43,110 bases of DNA from Flavobacterium sp. ov086 (GTDB taxonomy: Bacteria; Bacteroidota; Bacteroidia; Flavobacteriales; Flavobacteriaceae): contig NZ_FZNL01000036.1 in the NCBI RefSeq assembly GCF_900187965.1, positions 1 through 43,110 on the forward strand, given 5' to 3'. Under the pieces are notes generated by a model, which saw nothing but the letters and a program-made list of their open reading frames with translations, was not told the origin of the DNA and ran no database searches. Below, one piece after another: positions 1 to 10,300 of the stretch (position 1 is the stretch's first letter; each line of letters starts with the position of its first letter). A program made the translations under genes and the position numbers.

Positions 1-3000
1 ACATTACTTTGTGTAACAATTGAAGCTGTTGGATTTGAAATAGAAAGTATCGTTTCAGTTACTATAACCGTACATAAATTAGCATCGGTTACTTTTATTT
101 TAAATGTTCCTGCAACTGCTGTTGAATAAACATTTGATGCCATTGCTGAATAACTAGTTCCTCCGTTTGTTGAAACTTCATATTTATATGGCGCTAATCC
201 TCCTGAAGGAGTAACCGTAATTGTCGCATTAGGCGTTAGTGAACAATCCAGTTCTTTTATAACTGTACCAGCTGTTAATTGATCATAAACCGTAACTGCT
301 GGTGCAGAAGCCGGACATAAATTACCGTCTTTTACCCAAACAGTATAAGTTCCAGGACCTACATTGAAAACATTGTTTGTAGAGAAGGCTCCATTTACTC
401 CGTTGATTCCGTAAGTCAATGTTCCTGTTCCTAGTGTAGTAGCTGTAGCCGTGATAGTGAAGCTGTTTCCAGATCCTCCACATTGGTTGTCTACTTTTGC
501 TGTAACTGTTGGTGTTGGATCTTTATCGATTTTTACCGGATATTTAGCTGTACATCCGTTAGCATCCATTACAAATACAACCCAGTTTACATCAAGTCCA
601 TTATTAGTATTTACTGATAAAGTTGCACTTGGATCATAATCTGTTACTGCAGGATCTAAAGCAGTTTGTTTAACAACCGCATATTTGTAAGCTGGGGTTC
701 CACCTAGTCCAACTGCTGTAATTGTCGATGTAAATTTGCTACATGTGATATTTGAAGCTGTAGCTGTAACCGAAACACCTATAGTAGGCTGTGTCAATTT
801 TACAACATATATTGCCTGACATTTTGTTGTTCTATCTGTAGCTGTAATAGTATAGTCACCTGCAGTTAAAGCTGAACTAACTGTAATTGTTGTAGTTGTT
901 CCGGCAATGTTATTTCCGTTTTGAATACTATTTAAAGCACTATCAGTAATAACATAATCGTATTTTCCTTTTACTCCGTTTACTGTGAATTGAATTGTTC
1001 CTGTACCTCCAAAACATTTAATTGCAGTAAGTACTGATCCTCCTGCTACAATATCCGGAGCTCCTTTTACAGTATATGGTTTTTGAAATGTACAACCTGT
1101 TTTAATATCTGTTGCCTGAAAAATATAATCTCCAGGAGTTAATGATTTAAACTCTCCATCTGAATTAACAGCACTATTATATCCAGCCGGTCCAGAAATA
1201 ATCTGATAACGAATTGGTGCAGAAACTCCACCTTTTACAGCTGCAATATTAACATGTCCTCCAGGAGGAGTAGTCGAACAATCATAACCATTATCTGTAA
1301 TTGTAATATCTGTAATTTGATCTAATGCATCAATGGTAATGCTTAATGGTCCCAACTGACAACCATTTTTATCTATTATATACCCTTTTACTACTCCTGA
1401 AACTGTCGTTGAATAAGTATTACCGTCTCCATAATTTGAAGGTCCTGTAAAACTATATTTATATGGTGCTGTTCCTCCGCCAGCAGTTAACGTAACTATT
1501 GCAGCAACAGTTCCTGTTGTACCACACTGAATATCGGTAGCTTTTATAGAACCTGTAACAGCGCCTGGCTCTGTTAGAGTAATTGATCCTTCATCAGAGA
1601 TACACCCTTTATCATCTTTTACCTGATATTTATAAGGAATTCCAGCTTTTAAACTGGTATATTTTATAGTAGATGTAAAACCACTACCATTAAAACTATA
1701 TGAATAACCACTACCTGAACCACCAGAAGCTCCTAATGTAACCTCTCCTGTTGATCCTCCAAAACAAGTAACATTTGTAGGTGCAGCACTTGCAATTGGT
1801 TTTGTAATAGCATCAACTGTTACAGATGTTGTTGTTACACATGCTTTTGGTGTATTTGAATCTGTAATTTCAAAATAATATGTTCCTGTACCAGGAGCCG
1901 CATAATTAAATGTGTTTCCTGTAACGTTTACACTTGCAGAATAAGTTCCTCCTACTCCAAGTTTATATTTATATGTAAAAGGTGCTTTACCACCATTAAT
2001 ATCTACTTTAATAGTCGCACCTACAGTGTTACAATCTAATGTTTTGGTAACATTTCCTTTTGCCGTCAGCTCACCATTAATTATAATACCGTTTATTGGT
2101 GTGGTACAATTGTTTCCGTCTCTAACCACAATATTGTGAGTTCCAACACCAACGTTTGTAAAAGTATTATTGGTATCAAAAGCCCCACCATCTAAACTGT
2201 AATTTAATATTCCTGTACCAGTAGCTGTAACAACTAAGGTTGCTTTATTGGTAGTATCATAACATAAATCAGATGTAGCATCTAAACTTGCAACCGGCGG
2301 AGCTGGTTTGTCAACAATTACCACTGTTGAAACTGCCGAAGTACAACCTTTTGAATCGTGAGCTACAACTGTGTAAGTTCCATTGGACACTCCAGCAAAA
2401 GTTGCTGAATGTGGGAATCCATATCCTGCTACATCCGTTACACCATCTGCTAATTTTAATGCATATGTATAAGGTCCTACACCGCCTTTGGCCTCAGCAG
2501 TTATTGTTGCTCCTGAAGTACAAGTTGGTAGTGTAGTAACACTTGCAGTTACTGTAACTGGTTGATTTTCTGTAATTACTTTTGTGAATGATTTAGAACA
2601 AGTTCCTGCTGCATCACTTTTTACAATAACTGAATAACTTTTTGCAACTAACTTGTCTATAATAACAGGTGAAGTTGTTGAAGTAGTCCAATTAGATCCT
2701 CCATCTATAGAATAAAGGAAGCTGCCATTAAAGTTTTGAGCTGTAATTGTTATTTTACCTGTATTTCCTCCGCTACAATCTACACTTTCAATTGCAGGTT
2801 CCAGAACAGTAAATGCTTTATTGCTATCGATATTAAAATCGAATTTTTTCTCTGTAATACATGACTTAGGCAATTGATATACCTCTATATCATCAACTGC
2901 AAAATCAATTCCGTTGACTTGAGAAATTTCCAATCGTAATACAAAATCTAAAGTTGTGTTACTTCCCGGGTCAATTGATCTGTTGTATTCTACCCAGCCA

Positions 3001-6000
3001 TTAGTCTTAGGTATCTTTCCCGTAGATTGTGATGATAATGGAGTTCCTGCAGCATTTTGCAATTCAACCGTAAGTGAAGCATCTGGTTGTGTATTTCCTA
3101 TTTTCAACAAATTAGTAGCAAAGAATCTAACCTGAATAGGCTGACCTGGAATAATGTCTTTAATTGTTTTTCTATAAAGAACAGCATTATTTGGAATTGC
3201 AGTACCAGCATCAACTGCTAAATATCTACCACCTGTTCTACTACCACTAGTATGATCTATTGGATTCTGCCATCCACTGTAAGGATCATTTCGTAAACTA
3301 CTTGTAACGGTATATTCACCATTAGCAAATAATCTATTACCATTACACTTCGTAGCTTCTATTTGTCTTTCCCAACAAAACGCGGGATTAATCCCTGGAG
3401 AAGATCCATCTGGAGATGCAGTGTCTGTGTAGGTAAAAGTATCTTTTCCAAAATCTTCATGTAATAAGTTGCTATAAGTTGCAGCATCTAATAACTTATA
3501 TTTTACAGAAATTGTATGTGGACCTGTTAGAACATTATTAAATATATTATTTGTAAGTGGTGTATTTGGTTTACCATCAATATAGTATTCATAGCTATAA
3601 TTTTTACCACCACTATTTGTAACTGTTGCAGTAGTTTTTCCTGTTCCATCACAATTATAAACTGTAGGATCAAGTGCAATTGTAGGGTCAGCCGGTTTAC
3701 CATCTAAAACAACACCAGACATTGCAAAAATACACCCTTTACTATCTTTAATATAAAGAGTATAAGTACCCGGATCAACAAAAGCTTCGTTTATTGGTGA
3801 CCATGTTTTTTGATCATCAAAACTATAAGTGTAACCCGGAGTTCCTCCTTGTGGATTTGTAATTCTAACTTTTCCTTGAAATTCCGATCCAGTTGGTCCA
3901 CAACCTGCCAATTCAGATACACCTGCCGAAGCTGATAAAGCAGCATCAGGCCCTTTAATAGTAACGTTTACCGCAGGATCAAGACACTCAACACCATTAT
4001 AAGTGTACTTAACTACTATAGAATAAGTATCTGGTGTCAAATTTGTAATTGGAGCAACTGAACTAAAAGCTCCGCCATTTACACTATATGAAACAGCATA
4101 ACCAGAATCTGCAGGAGTAATATCTACATTAATTACACCACTATTACCTCCATAACAATTAACATCATCTGCTTTGAATGTTACTTTTGGTTTTGGTAAA
4201 TCAGTAACTTTTATCGTTGGTATTTTTACTGTACAACCATTTGCATCTACAACCACGATATTATAATCACCGCTTGCAGTCACAGGGATTTTAGGATCTG
4301 TAACAAAGTTTGTATTACCATTTACATAATATAAATAGTAAGGTGGTGGACCTGGTCTTGGAGTTCCACCTGTAACAGAAACTGTAATTTCACCATTACT
4401 ACATGCTGTAAGTGCCTTAGTAATATTAGCAACAGCCGTTAAACGATAATCGAAAACTTCTATTTCTTTAATAACACTACATCCGTTATTGGCTGTAGAC
4501 ATTAAAACCTCATAAACACCCGGATCAACACCGTTGAATGTAATAATATTATTATTTATTAAACCTGAGTTTTGAATTTCGACAGTACTGCCTTTCTTTC
4601 TAAGAATAAATTGATATTGACCAGGAACATTATTAATAGTTGCCGTAATAGTTCCATGTTCACCATTACAAAGTGGATGTGTTGCGTCAAGCTTTGTTGT
4701 AAAATCAAGCTGCTCAACATTTACATCTACTTTGAATATACAAGGAAAAACTTGTCCAACTTCTAATACTGTTTGTTTTATACTTACAGTATAAGAACCT
4801 TTTGCAACATTATTAAAAATGTTTGATGCCTGATAGTTTGTTCCGTCCAAACTGTAAACATATCCAGTATTTGGTAGCGGATTTGTTACCGTAATTGATC
4901 CTTTTGTATTACAAACAATATCTTGTTTCTTAGCAGTAGCATCAAGTAAGTTTTGGTAAACATTAAAGTAATGCGTAACAACACATGTATTATTACCATA
5001 ATTTACGACAAGTCTGAATACACCAGCTCTGTCTGCTGTAAATGTTGGTCCGTTTGCAACTGTAGTCCAGTTTGTAGCTCCTTCATAAGGACAGCTATCC
5101 GGATTAGTGCTTGGGGTTACATCTTTTGTTTCTTGCCACGTAATACTTGTAGCTCCCGTAATCTGAGTATCTATAAATCTCTTATCGTTTAGGCCACACA
5201 AGAATATTTTAGGGAACGGCTTGTTATCTCTAACGCAACCATAAGCTACTCCTGTTGCAGGATCAATATTGTCTCCTTTAATTGGGTTTTTATTTGCGCT
5301 TGCCAGATAATCTGTAACTATAAATGTCTGTTGGATATCTTCACAATTTGCAGCACCACTATTATTAACAGTATAAGTTCCCGGTTTATCAATAGTTACT
5401 TGTCTATTGTTACCTCCAAAAATAACACCATTTGGATCTCTCCATACATAGGTTGAATAACCATTTGCTGCTGTTAAAACTACGGTACCGCATAAAGAAA
5501 CATTTCTACTAAATAAGCAATCTTTTATACCAACCAAGAAATTTGTAGATGTAGGTTCTCCAACATTACAAGAAGATATAGTAGAATAACTACCTTCTCC
5601 AAAACCTTCAGGTGTAGTATTTTTTACTCCATAGTATTTAGAAACGGCGGTATTCTTAATTTCATTAGAACATGCATCGATTAACTCATTACAATCGTCT
5701 ACAACTTTAACCTTAAATTTAAGTGTAAACTCTGCTCCTTTTGCAATAACTAAAGCATCAGGAATTGAAAACACAAGTGTTCTTGTTGCAGCAGTATAGG
5801 TAGCAGTAATTCTTGGGTCCATTACTAAGATATCGCTAACCCCATTAAAAATTACATTGTCAGGAATAACGTCTGTAATTGTGAAATTTTTGGCATCATC
5901 ATTACCCTCATTTTTAAACTTAATCTCATATCTAAGTTCCTGATTAAGTGTTACTGGCTGCGAACCAATATTTACATCTTTATCACTAAGAACATTCTTT

Positions 6001-7193
6001 TTAAGTACAATTTTTGGTGCAATAATCTCGACCGACATTGCATTAAAAAACATGAAATATGAATCCTGAGATGTATTGATTCTAAGTGTGGCACTAGTTT
6101 CATCATTTTGCATGACACTATTTTGTACCCCGCCTACATTATTATCAAGAGTTACAACACCCGCATCAAACCCTAATGTGTTTTTACTACTTGGCTTACG
6201 ACCGCCCATAATAACATCACCATCTGTTATGGTACTATTAAAAAAGTTGGGTTTAGCCGGAACAGCTGGCGTAGGATTCCATATAGGTCCTCCCGCTGGT
6301 ATCGCTGGTGTAATTGGTCTTGCTAATGAAGAAATTGCACCCCATACACTTGATGGTTTTCCACCAATTATTTGAAGACCATCTCCTTCCAATTGATTAT
6401 CACCCTCTAATGCGCTAAATGCTAATTTTACATTTACGTTTCCAAAAGGATTTGTTCTAAATCCAGAAATAGGAATATCTAATGGTGGATCACTGCTTCT
6501 AATAATACTAAAACCATCAAAACTGGTAATGTATTTACTAGGTAATAAGGGATCTTTATAAATTACAAAAATTGACCAACCTGCTGAGTTACCTCCCGGA
6601 GAAAATTTACCTTCAGAACACATCACATCGGCTACGGTATAGATACCTTCTTTTGCAGCTTTAACATCATCTGTAATATCTACAAAACAAGCATATGGCA
6701 ATGAACCGTAAGGTGTCGCAACACCTGTACCTCCTTCATCCCAAAGTACACTCCCGGTAAGATCCTTGTAAGTTGTAGCTGTAGGAGTTTTTAATCTTAC
6801 CTGATTGATCTTACTTCTATCAGTACCCTGATAGGTTCCAGACCAGTATAAAGCAGCGTATACAATCTCGAAACAACTTTTACTTGCATCCGGAATTTTT
6901 AATGTTGCATAACTTGAGTTAAAAGAAGTCTCACTGTCAACATCGATATATTTCATATCGAAATTGTCGTTTACCTTACTAGTACTACCCTGATCATCAT
7001 AATTGTCAAGAGGCCTTCCTCCGTTTTTTCCAGTATCTCTATTTAAGCTATTGTTTCCAATAACTAAAATATCTCCATTCAAACTTGTTGTATATCTAGT
7101 CGTAAAGCCTTTTCTTAACTGGGCATGAGAAGAAAAACTTAGCAATAAAAATACAACTGCAATTAACGTTTTAAAAATAGTAGGTTTTTTCAT
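1..7193 (-). CDS. Giant SprB-repeat surface adhesin, T9SS cargo (3' end outside window)
   Basis: The frame is open from an ATG at 7193 to the left edge, giving about 2397 codons without a stop. It starts with a Sec signal peptide (MKKPTIFKTLIAVVFLLL, cleavage after SSHAQ). Residues about 25-390 form an N-terminal domain I cannot name. Residues about 395-520 look like a DUF11-type domain (TLNQELRYEIKFKNEGNDD). From about residue 780 to the edge there are some 18-20 Cys-containing repeats of 70-90 residues with GGTPPYxYS and DxNGC motifs, typical of the SprB repeat family. Residues about 1245-1445 break the pattern with a jelly-roll-like segment. SprB-type proteins are T9SS-exported adhesins moved along the cell during gliding, usually with a C-terminal type B sorting domain, which would lie outside the window. 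The preceding gene is a PorP/SprF family member, the usual partner of such adhesins. It is not sprB itself as far as the neighbours show, because the sprC-sprD-sprB-sprF order is absent. Confidence 0.9.
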   Translation of the reverse strand, partial: MKKPTIFKTLIAVVFLLLSFSSHAQLRKGFTTRYTTSLNGDILVIGNNSLNRDTGKNGGRPLDNYDDQGSTSKVNDNFDMKYIDVDSETSFNSSYATLKIPDASKSCFEIVYAALYWSGTYQGTDRSKINQVRLKTPTATTYKDLTGSVLWDEGGTGVATPYGSLPYACFVDITDDVKAAKEGIYTVADVMCSEGKFSPGGNSAGWSIFVIYKDPLLPSKYITSFDGFSIIRSSDPPLDIPISGFRTNPFGNVNVKLAFSALEGDNQLEGDGLQIIGGKPSSVWGAISSLARPITPAIPAGGPIWNPTPAVPAKPNFFNSTITDGDVIMGGRKPSSKNTLGFDAGVVTLDNNVGGVQNSVMQNDETSATLRINTSQDSYFMFFNAMSVEIIAPKIVLKKNVLSDKDVNIGSQPVTLNQELRYEIKFKNEGNDDAKNFTITDVIPDNVIFNGVSDILVMDPRITATYTAATRTLVFSIPDALVIAKGAEFTLKFKVKVVDDCNELIDACSNEIKNTAVSKYYGVKNTTPEGFGEGSYSTISSCNVGEPTSTNFLVGIKDCLFSRNVSLCGTVVLTAANGYSTYVWRDPNGVIFGGNNRQVTIDKPGTYTVNNSGAANCEDIQQTFIVTDYLASANKNPIKGDNIDPATGVAYGCVRDNKPFPKIFLCGLNDKRFIDTQITGATSITWQETKDVTPSTNPDSCPYEGATNWTTVANGPTFTADRAGVFRLVVNYGNNTCVVTHYFNVYQNLLDATAKKQDIVCNTKGSITVTNPLPNTGYVYSLDGTNYQASNIFNNVAKGSYTVSIKQTVLEVGQVFPCIFKVDVNVEQLDFTTKLDATHPLCNGEHGTITATINNVPGQYQFILRKKGSTVEIQNSGLINNNIITFNGVDPGVYEVLMSTANNGCSVIKEIEVFDYRLTAVANITKALTACSNGEITVSVTGGTPRPGPPPYYLYYVNGNTNFVTDPKIPVTASGDYNIVVVDANGCTVKIPTIKVTDLPKPKVTFKADDVNCYGGNSGVINVDITPADSGYAVSYSVNGGAFSSVAPITNLTPDTYSIVVKYTYNGVECLDPAVNVTIKGPDAALSASAGVSELAGCGPTGSEFQGKVRITNPQGGTPGYTYSFDDQKTWSPINEAFVDPGTYTLYIKDSKGCIFAMSGVVLDGKPADPTIALDPTVYNCDGTGKTTATVTNSGGKNYSYEYYIDGKPNTPLTNNIFNNVLTGPHTISVKYKLLDAATYSNLLHEDFGKDTFTYTDTASPDGSSPGINPAFCWERQIEATKCNGNRLFANGEYTVTSSLRNDPYSGWQNPIDHTSGSRTGGRYLAVDAGTAIPNNAVLYRKTIKDIIPGQPIQVRFFATNLLKIGNTQPDASLTVELQNAAGTPLSSQSTGKIPKTNGWVEYNRSIDPGSNTTLDFVLRLEISQVNGIDFAVDDIEVYQLPKSCITEKKFDFNIDSNKAFTVLEPAIESVDCSGGNTGKITITAQNFNGSFLYSIDGGSNWTTSTTSPVIIDKLVAKSYSVIVKSDAAGTCSKSFTKVITENQPVTVTASVTTLPTCTSGATITAEAKGGVGPYTYALKLADGVTDVAGYGFPHSATFAGVSNGTYTVVAHDSKGCTSAVSTVVIVDKPAPPVASLDATSDLCYDTTNKATLVVTATGTGILNYSLDGGAFDTNNTFTNVGVGTHNIVVRDGNNCTTPINGIIINGELTAKGNVTKTLDCNTVGATIKVDINGGKAPFTYKYKLGVGGTYSASVNVTGNTFNYAAPGTGTYYFEITDSNTPKACVTTTSVTVDAITKPIASAAPTNVTCFGGSTGEVTLGASGGSGSGYSYSFNGSGFTSTIKYTSLKAGIPYKYQVKDDKGCISDEGSITLTEPGAVTGSIKATDIQCGTTGTVAAIVTLTAGGGTAPYKYSFTGPSNYGDGNTYSTTVSGVVKGYIIDKNGCQLGPLSITIDALDQITDITITDNGYDCSTTPPGGHVNIAAVKGGVSAPIRYQIISGPAGYNSAVNSDGEFKSLTPGDYIFQATDIKTGCTFQKPYTVKGAPDIVAGGSVLTAIKCFGGTGTIQFTVNGVKGKYDYVITDSALNSIQNGNNIAGTTTTITVSSALTAGDYTITATDRTTKCQAIYVVKLTQPTIGVSVTATASNITCSKFTSTITAVGLGGTPAYKYAVVKQTALDPAVTDYDPSATLSVNTNNGLDVNWVVFVMDANGCTAKYPVKIDKDPTPTVTAKVDNQCGGSGNSFTITATATTLGTGTLTYGINGVNGAFSTNNVFNVGPGTYTVWVKDGNLCPASAPAVTVYDQLTAGTVIKELDCSLTPNATITVTPSGGLAPYKYEVSTNGGTSYSAMASNVYSTAVAGTFKIKVTDANLCTVIVTETILSISNPTASIVTQSN

Positions 7194-7327
7194 GGTCTTC
7201 TTTTGTTTTTGGCTTTTACTTTATTCCTCAAGGGGCATCAAAAAATAAATTACAGCACTCTTAAACATTTATAATTATGAACCTTCTTAACTCACAAAGA
7301 AGGCTAAACTTCAAAATTTTATTCTTA

Positions 7328-10300
7328 TTAATTTTCAACTTTTACAATAGCCATTTTTCCATTATATGGTTTGTTTCCTTTTGCTTCCAATGCCTTAGTT
7401 GCTTCAGATAAACCATCAAATTTCTCGTAATAGATATAGTATTTACTTGTTGTTACATTATAAAAGAAATTAACATCTGAACGTCCTGCGGCAACCGCTT
7501 TGGCCAGGAATTCATCTCTTTTCTCTGCACTGCTGTGAACAGCAATAATCAAATAATAACCACTTTCAGAATTTTTGATATTCTTGATGATCTGCATATT
7601 CGACTGGTCTTCACCAAAATCAAAATCATTTGCAGTCAATGGTGTTGTACTTAATTTTGTTGTCTCTTTTATACGTTTAAGAGCGGCCACGTCCTGCGCA
7701 TATCTTCCCTGATCATTTTCGTAAGCGGCACGTTTAATTCTACGTTTTTTCTCGATTTCAGTTTCTGCCTTAATACGTTCTAAATCCGCCAGTAAAGCTG
7801 CACTATCTTGTTCTGCTTTTATTTGTGCTGCTTTTAATTGGTTTATTTTTTCTAAATAAGCTCTGTTTAAAGCATCGTTTTTATTTGGAACCTTTTTAAG
7901 TCTTTCGTTATATAAATTAGTCAACTTATCAATCTCTGCTTTTTGAATTCTGTTAGCATCAGCAAGTTGACTTTTCAATGCTTCTAACTGACTGTTTTCT
8001 GCAGCAACACTTTTGAATGGTTTAGGCTCTTTATAAATTCCTTTATCACTTAAATCATTTTCTTCTCTTAAGTCGTTCAGGTCTTTTTGTTTGTTAGCCA
8101 CTGTTGCATTAAACTGTGCCAATATATCGCTTTGCGCTTTTCCAGAATTTTCTATAGATAAAGCCAGATTATCAATTGCTTTTGCTGTTTCATCTTTTGG
8201 AGCTGAAGCAGCTTTTGCAGCAGCTGCATCTGCAGCAAGCTTAGCTTTTAATTCTGCTTCTTCGGCCAGTTTAGCTTGTAAAGCTTCTGCATCTGCTTTA
8301 GCTTTTGCATCGGCTGCTAATTTTATCTGTAATGCTTCTGCATCTGCTTTAGCTTTTTCTTCAGCAGCTTGTCTCGCTCTGATAGCATCTTCTTCAGCTT
8401 TAGCTTTTGCATCAGTTGCTTGTTTTGCTTTTAATGCATCTGCGTCAGCTTTAGCTTTAGCATCTGCAGCTAATTTTGCTTGTAATGCTTCAGCATCGGC
8501 TTTTGTTTTAGCATCAGCTGCTAATTTTGCCTGACGTGCGTCTTCTGCTAGTTGCAATTGTTTTGCTTCTTCATCCGCTTTTGCTTTTGCAGTTGCTTCT
8601 GCGTCAGCTTTTACTTTTGCATCAGCAAGTAATTTTGCTTGTAATGCTATCATATCTGCTTTAGCTTTAGCATCGGCTGCCAATTTAGCTTCTTGTGCTT
8701 CTGCATCAGCTTTTGCTTTTGCATCGGCAGCTAATTTTGCCTGGCGTGCTTCTTCTTCAACTTTTGCTTTTTCTTCGGCAACTTGTCTTGCTTGAAGTGC
8801 TTCTGCATCTGCTTTAGCTTTTGCGTCTGCTGCTAATTTTGCTTGTAAGGCTTCAGCGTCTGCTTTTACTTTTGCGTCTGCAGCTAGTTTTGCTTGTAAG
8901 GCTTCAGCGTCTGCTTTTGCTTTTGCGTCTGCAGCTAGTTTTGCTTGTAATGCTTCAGCATCTGCTTTAGCTTTTGCGTCTGCTGCTAGTTTTGCTTGTA
9001 ATGCTTCTGCATCTGCTTTAGCTTTTGCGTCTGCTGCTAACTTCGCTTGAAGTGCCTCTGCATCTGCTTTGGCTTTTGCATCTGCGGCTAATTTTGCTTG
9101 AAGTGCTTCTGCGTCTGCTTTAGCTTTTGCATCAGCTGCTAACTTCGCTTGAAGTGCCTCTGCATCTGCTTTGGCTTTTGCATCCGCTGCTAACTTCGCT
9201 TGAAGAGCTTCTGCATCGGCTTTAGCTTTTGCGTCTGCAGCTAATTTTGCCTGACGTGCTTCTTCTGCTAATTGTAATTGTTTTGCTTCAGCATCAGCTT
9301 TAGCTTTTGCAGTTGCTTCTGCATCGGCTTTTACTCTTGCATCAGCTATTAGTTTTGCTTGTAAAGCTTCCATATCAGCTTTTGCTTTTGCATCTGCAGC
9401 TAATTTTGCTTGTAATGCTTCTGCATCAGCTTTAGCTTTAACATCGGCTGCTAACTTAGCTTGCAATGCATCTGCATCGGCTTTAGCTTTAGCATCTGCA
9501 GCTAATTTCACTTGTAATGCATCTGCATCGGCTTTAGCTTTAGCATCTGCAGCTAATTTTGCTTGTAATGCTTCTGCGTCAGCTTTTGCTTTAGCATCTG
9601 CAGCTAATTTTGCCTGACGTGCTTCTTCATCTGCCTTAACTTTTGCATCTGCAGCTTGTTTTACTTTAAGCGTTTCTGCATCGGCCTTAGCTTTTGCATC
9701 TGCAACTAAATTTGCTTGTAATGCTTCTGCGTCAGCTTTTGCTTTAGCATCTGCAGCTAATTTTGCCTGACGTGCTTCTTCATCTGCCTTAACTTTTGCA
9801 TCTGCAGCTTGTTTTACTTTAAGCGTTTCTGCATCGGCCTTAGCTTTTGCATCTGCAACTAACTTCGCTTGTAATGCTTCTGCGTCAGCTTTTGCTTTAG
9901 CATCTGCAGCTAATTTTGCCTGACGTGCTTCTTCATCTGCCTTAACTTTTGCATCTGCAGCTTGTTTTACTTTAAGCGTTTCTGCATCGGCCTTAGCTTT
10001 TGCATCTGCAACTAACTTCGCTTGTAATGCTTCTGCGTCAGCTTTTGCTTTAGCATCTGCAGCTAATTTTGCCTGACGTGCTTCTTCATCTGCCTTAACT
10101 TTTGCATCTGCAGCTTGTTTTACTTTAAGCGTTTCTGCATCGGCCTTAGCTTTTGCATCTGCAACTAACTTCGCTTGTAATGCTTCTGCGTCAGCTTTTG
10201 CTTTAGCATCTGCAGCTAATTTTGCCTGCAGTGCATCTTCATCTGCCTTAACTTTTGCGTCAGCTGCTTGTTTTGCTTTAAGAGCTTCTGCATCCGCTTT

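Noticed and set aside
451..6375. Short plus-strand frames within 1-6.4 kb
   Set aside because: All lie opposite the giant adhesin frame, which is open from 7193 to the edge, and have no family pattern.
1..7193. Assignment of the giant gene as sprB
   Set aside because: The neighbours differ from the sprC-sprD-sprB-sprF order and the C-terminus is outside the window, so no gene symbol is given.
7282..7303. Hairpin between the PorP/SprF gene and the giant adhesin as a terminator
   Set aside because: The 7-bp stem ccttctt/aagaagg has no T run after it on the minus strand. It may be an mRNA structure only.
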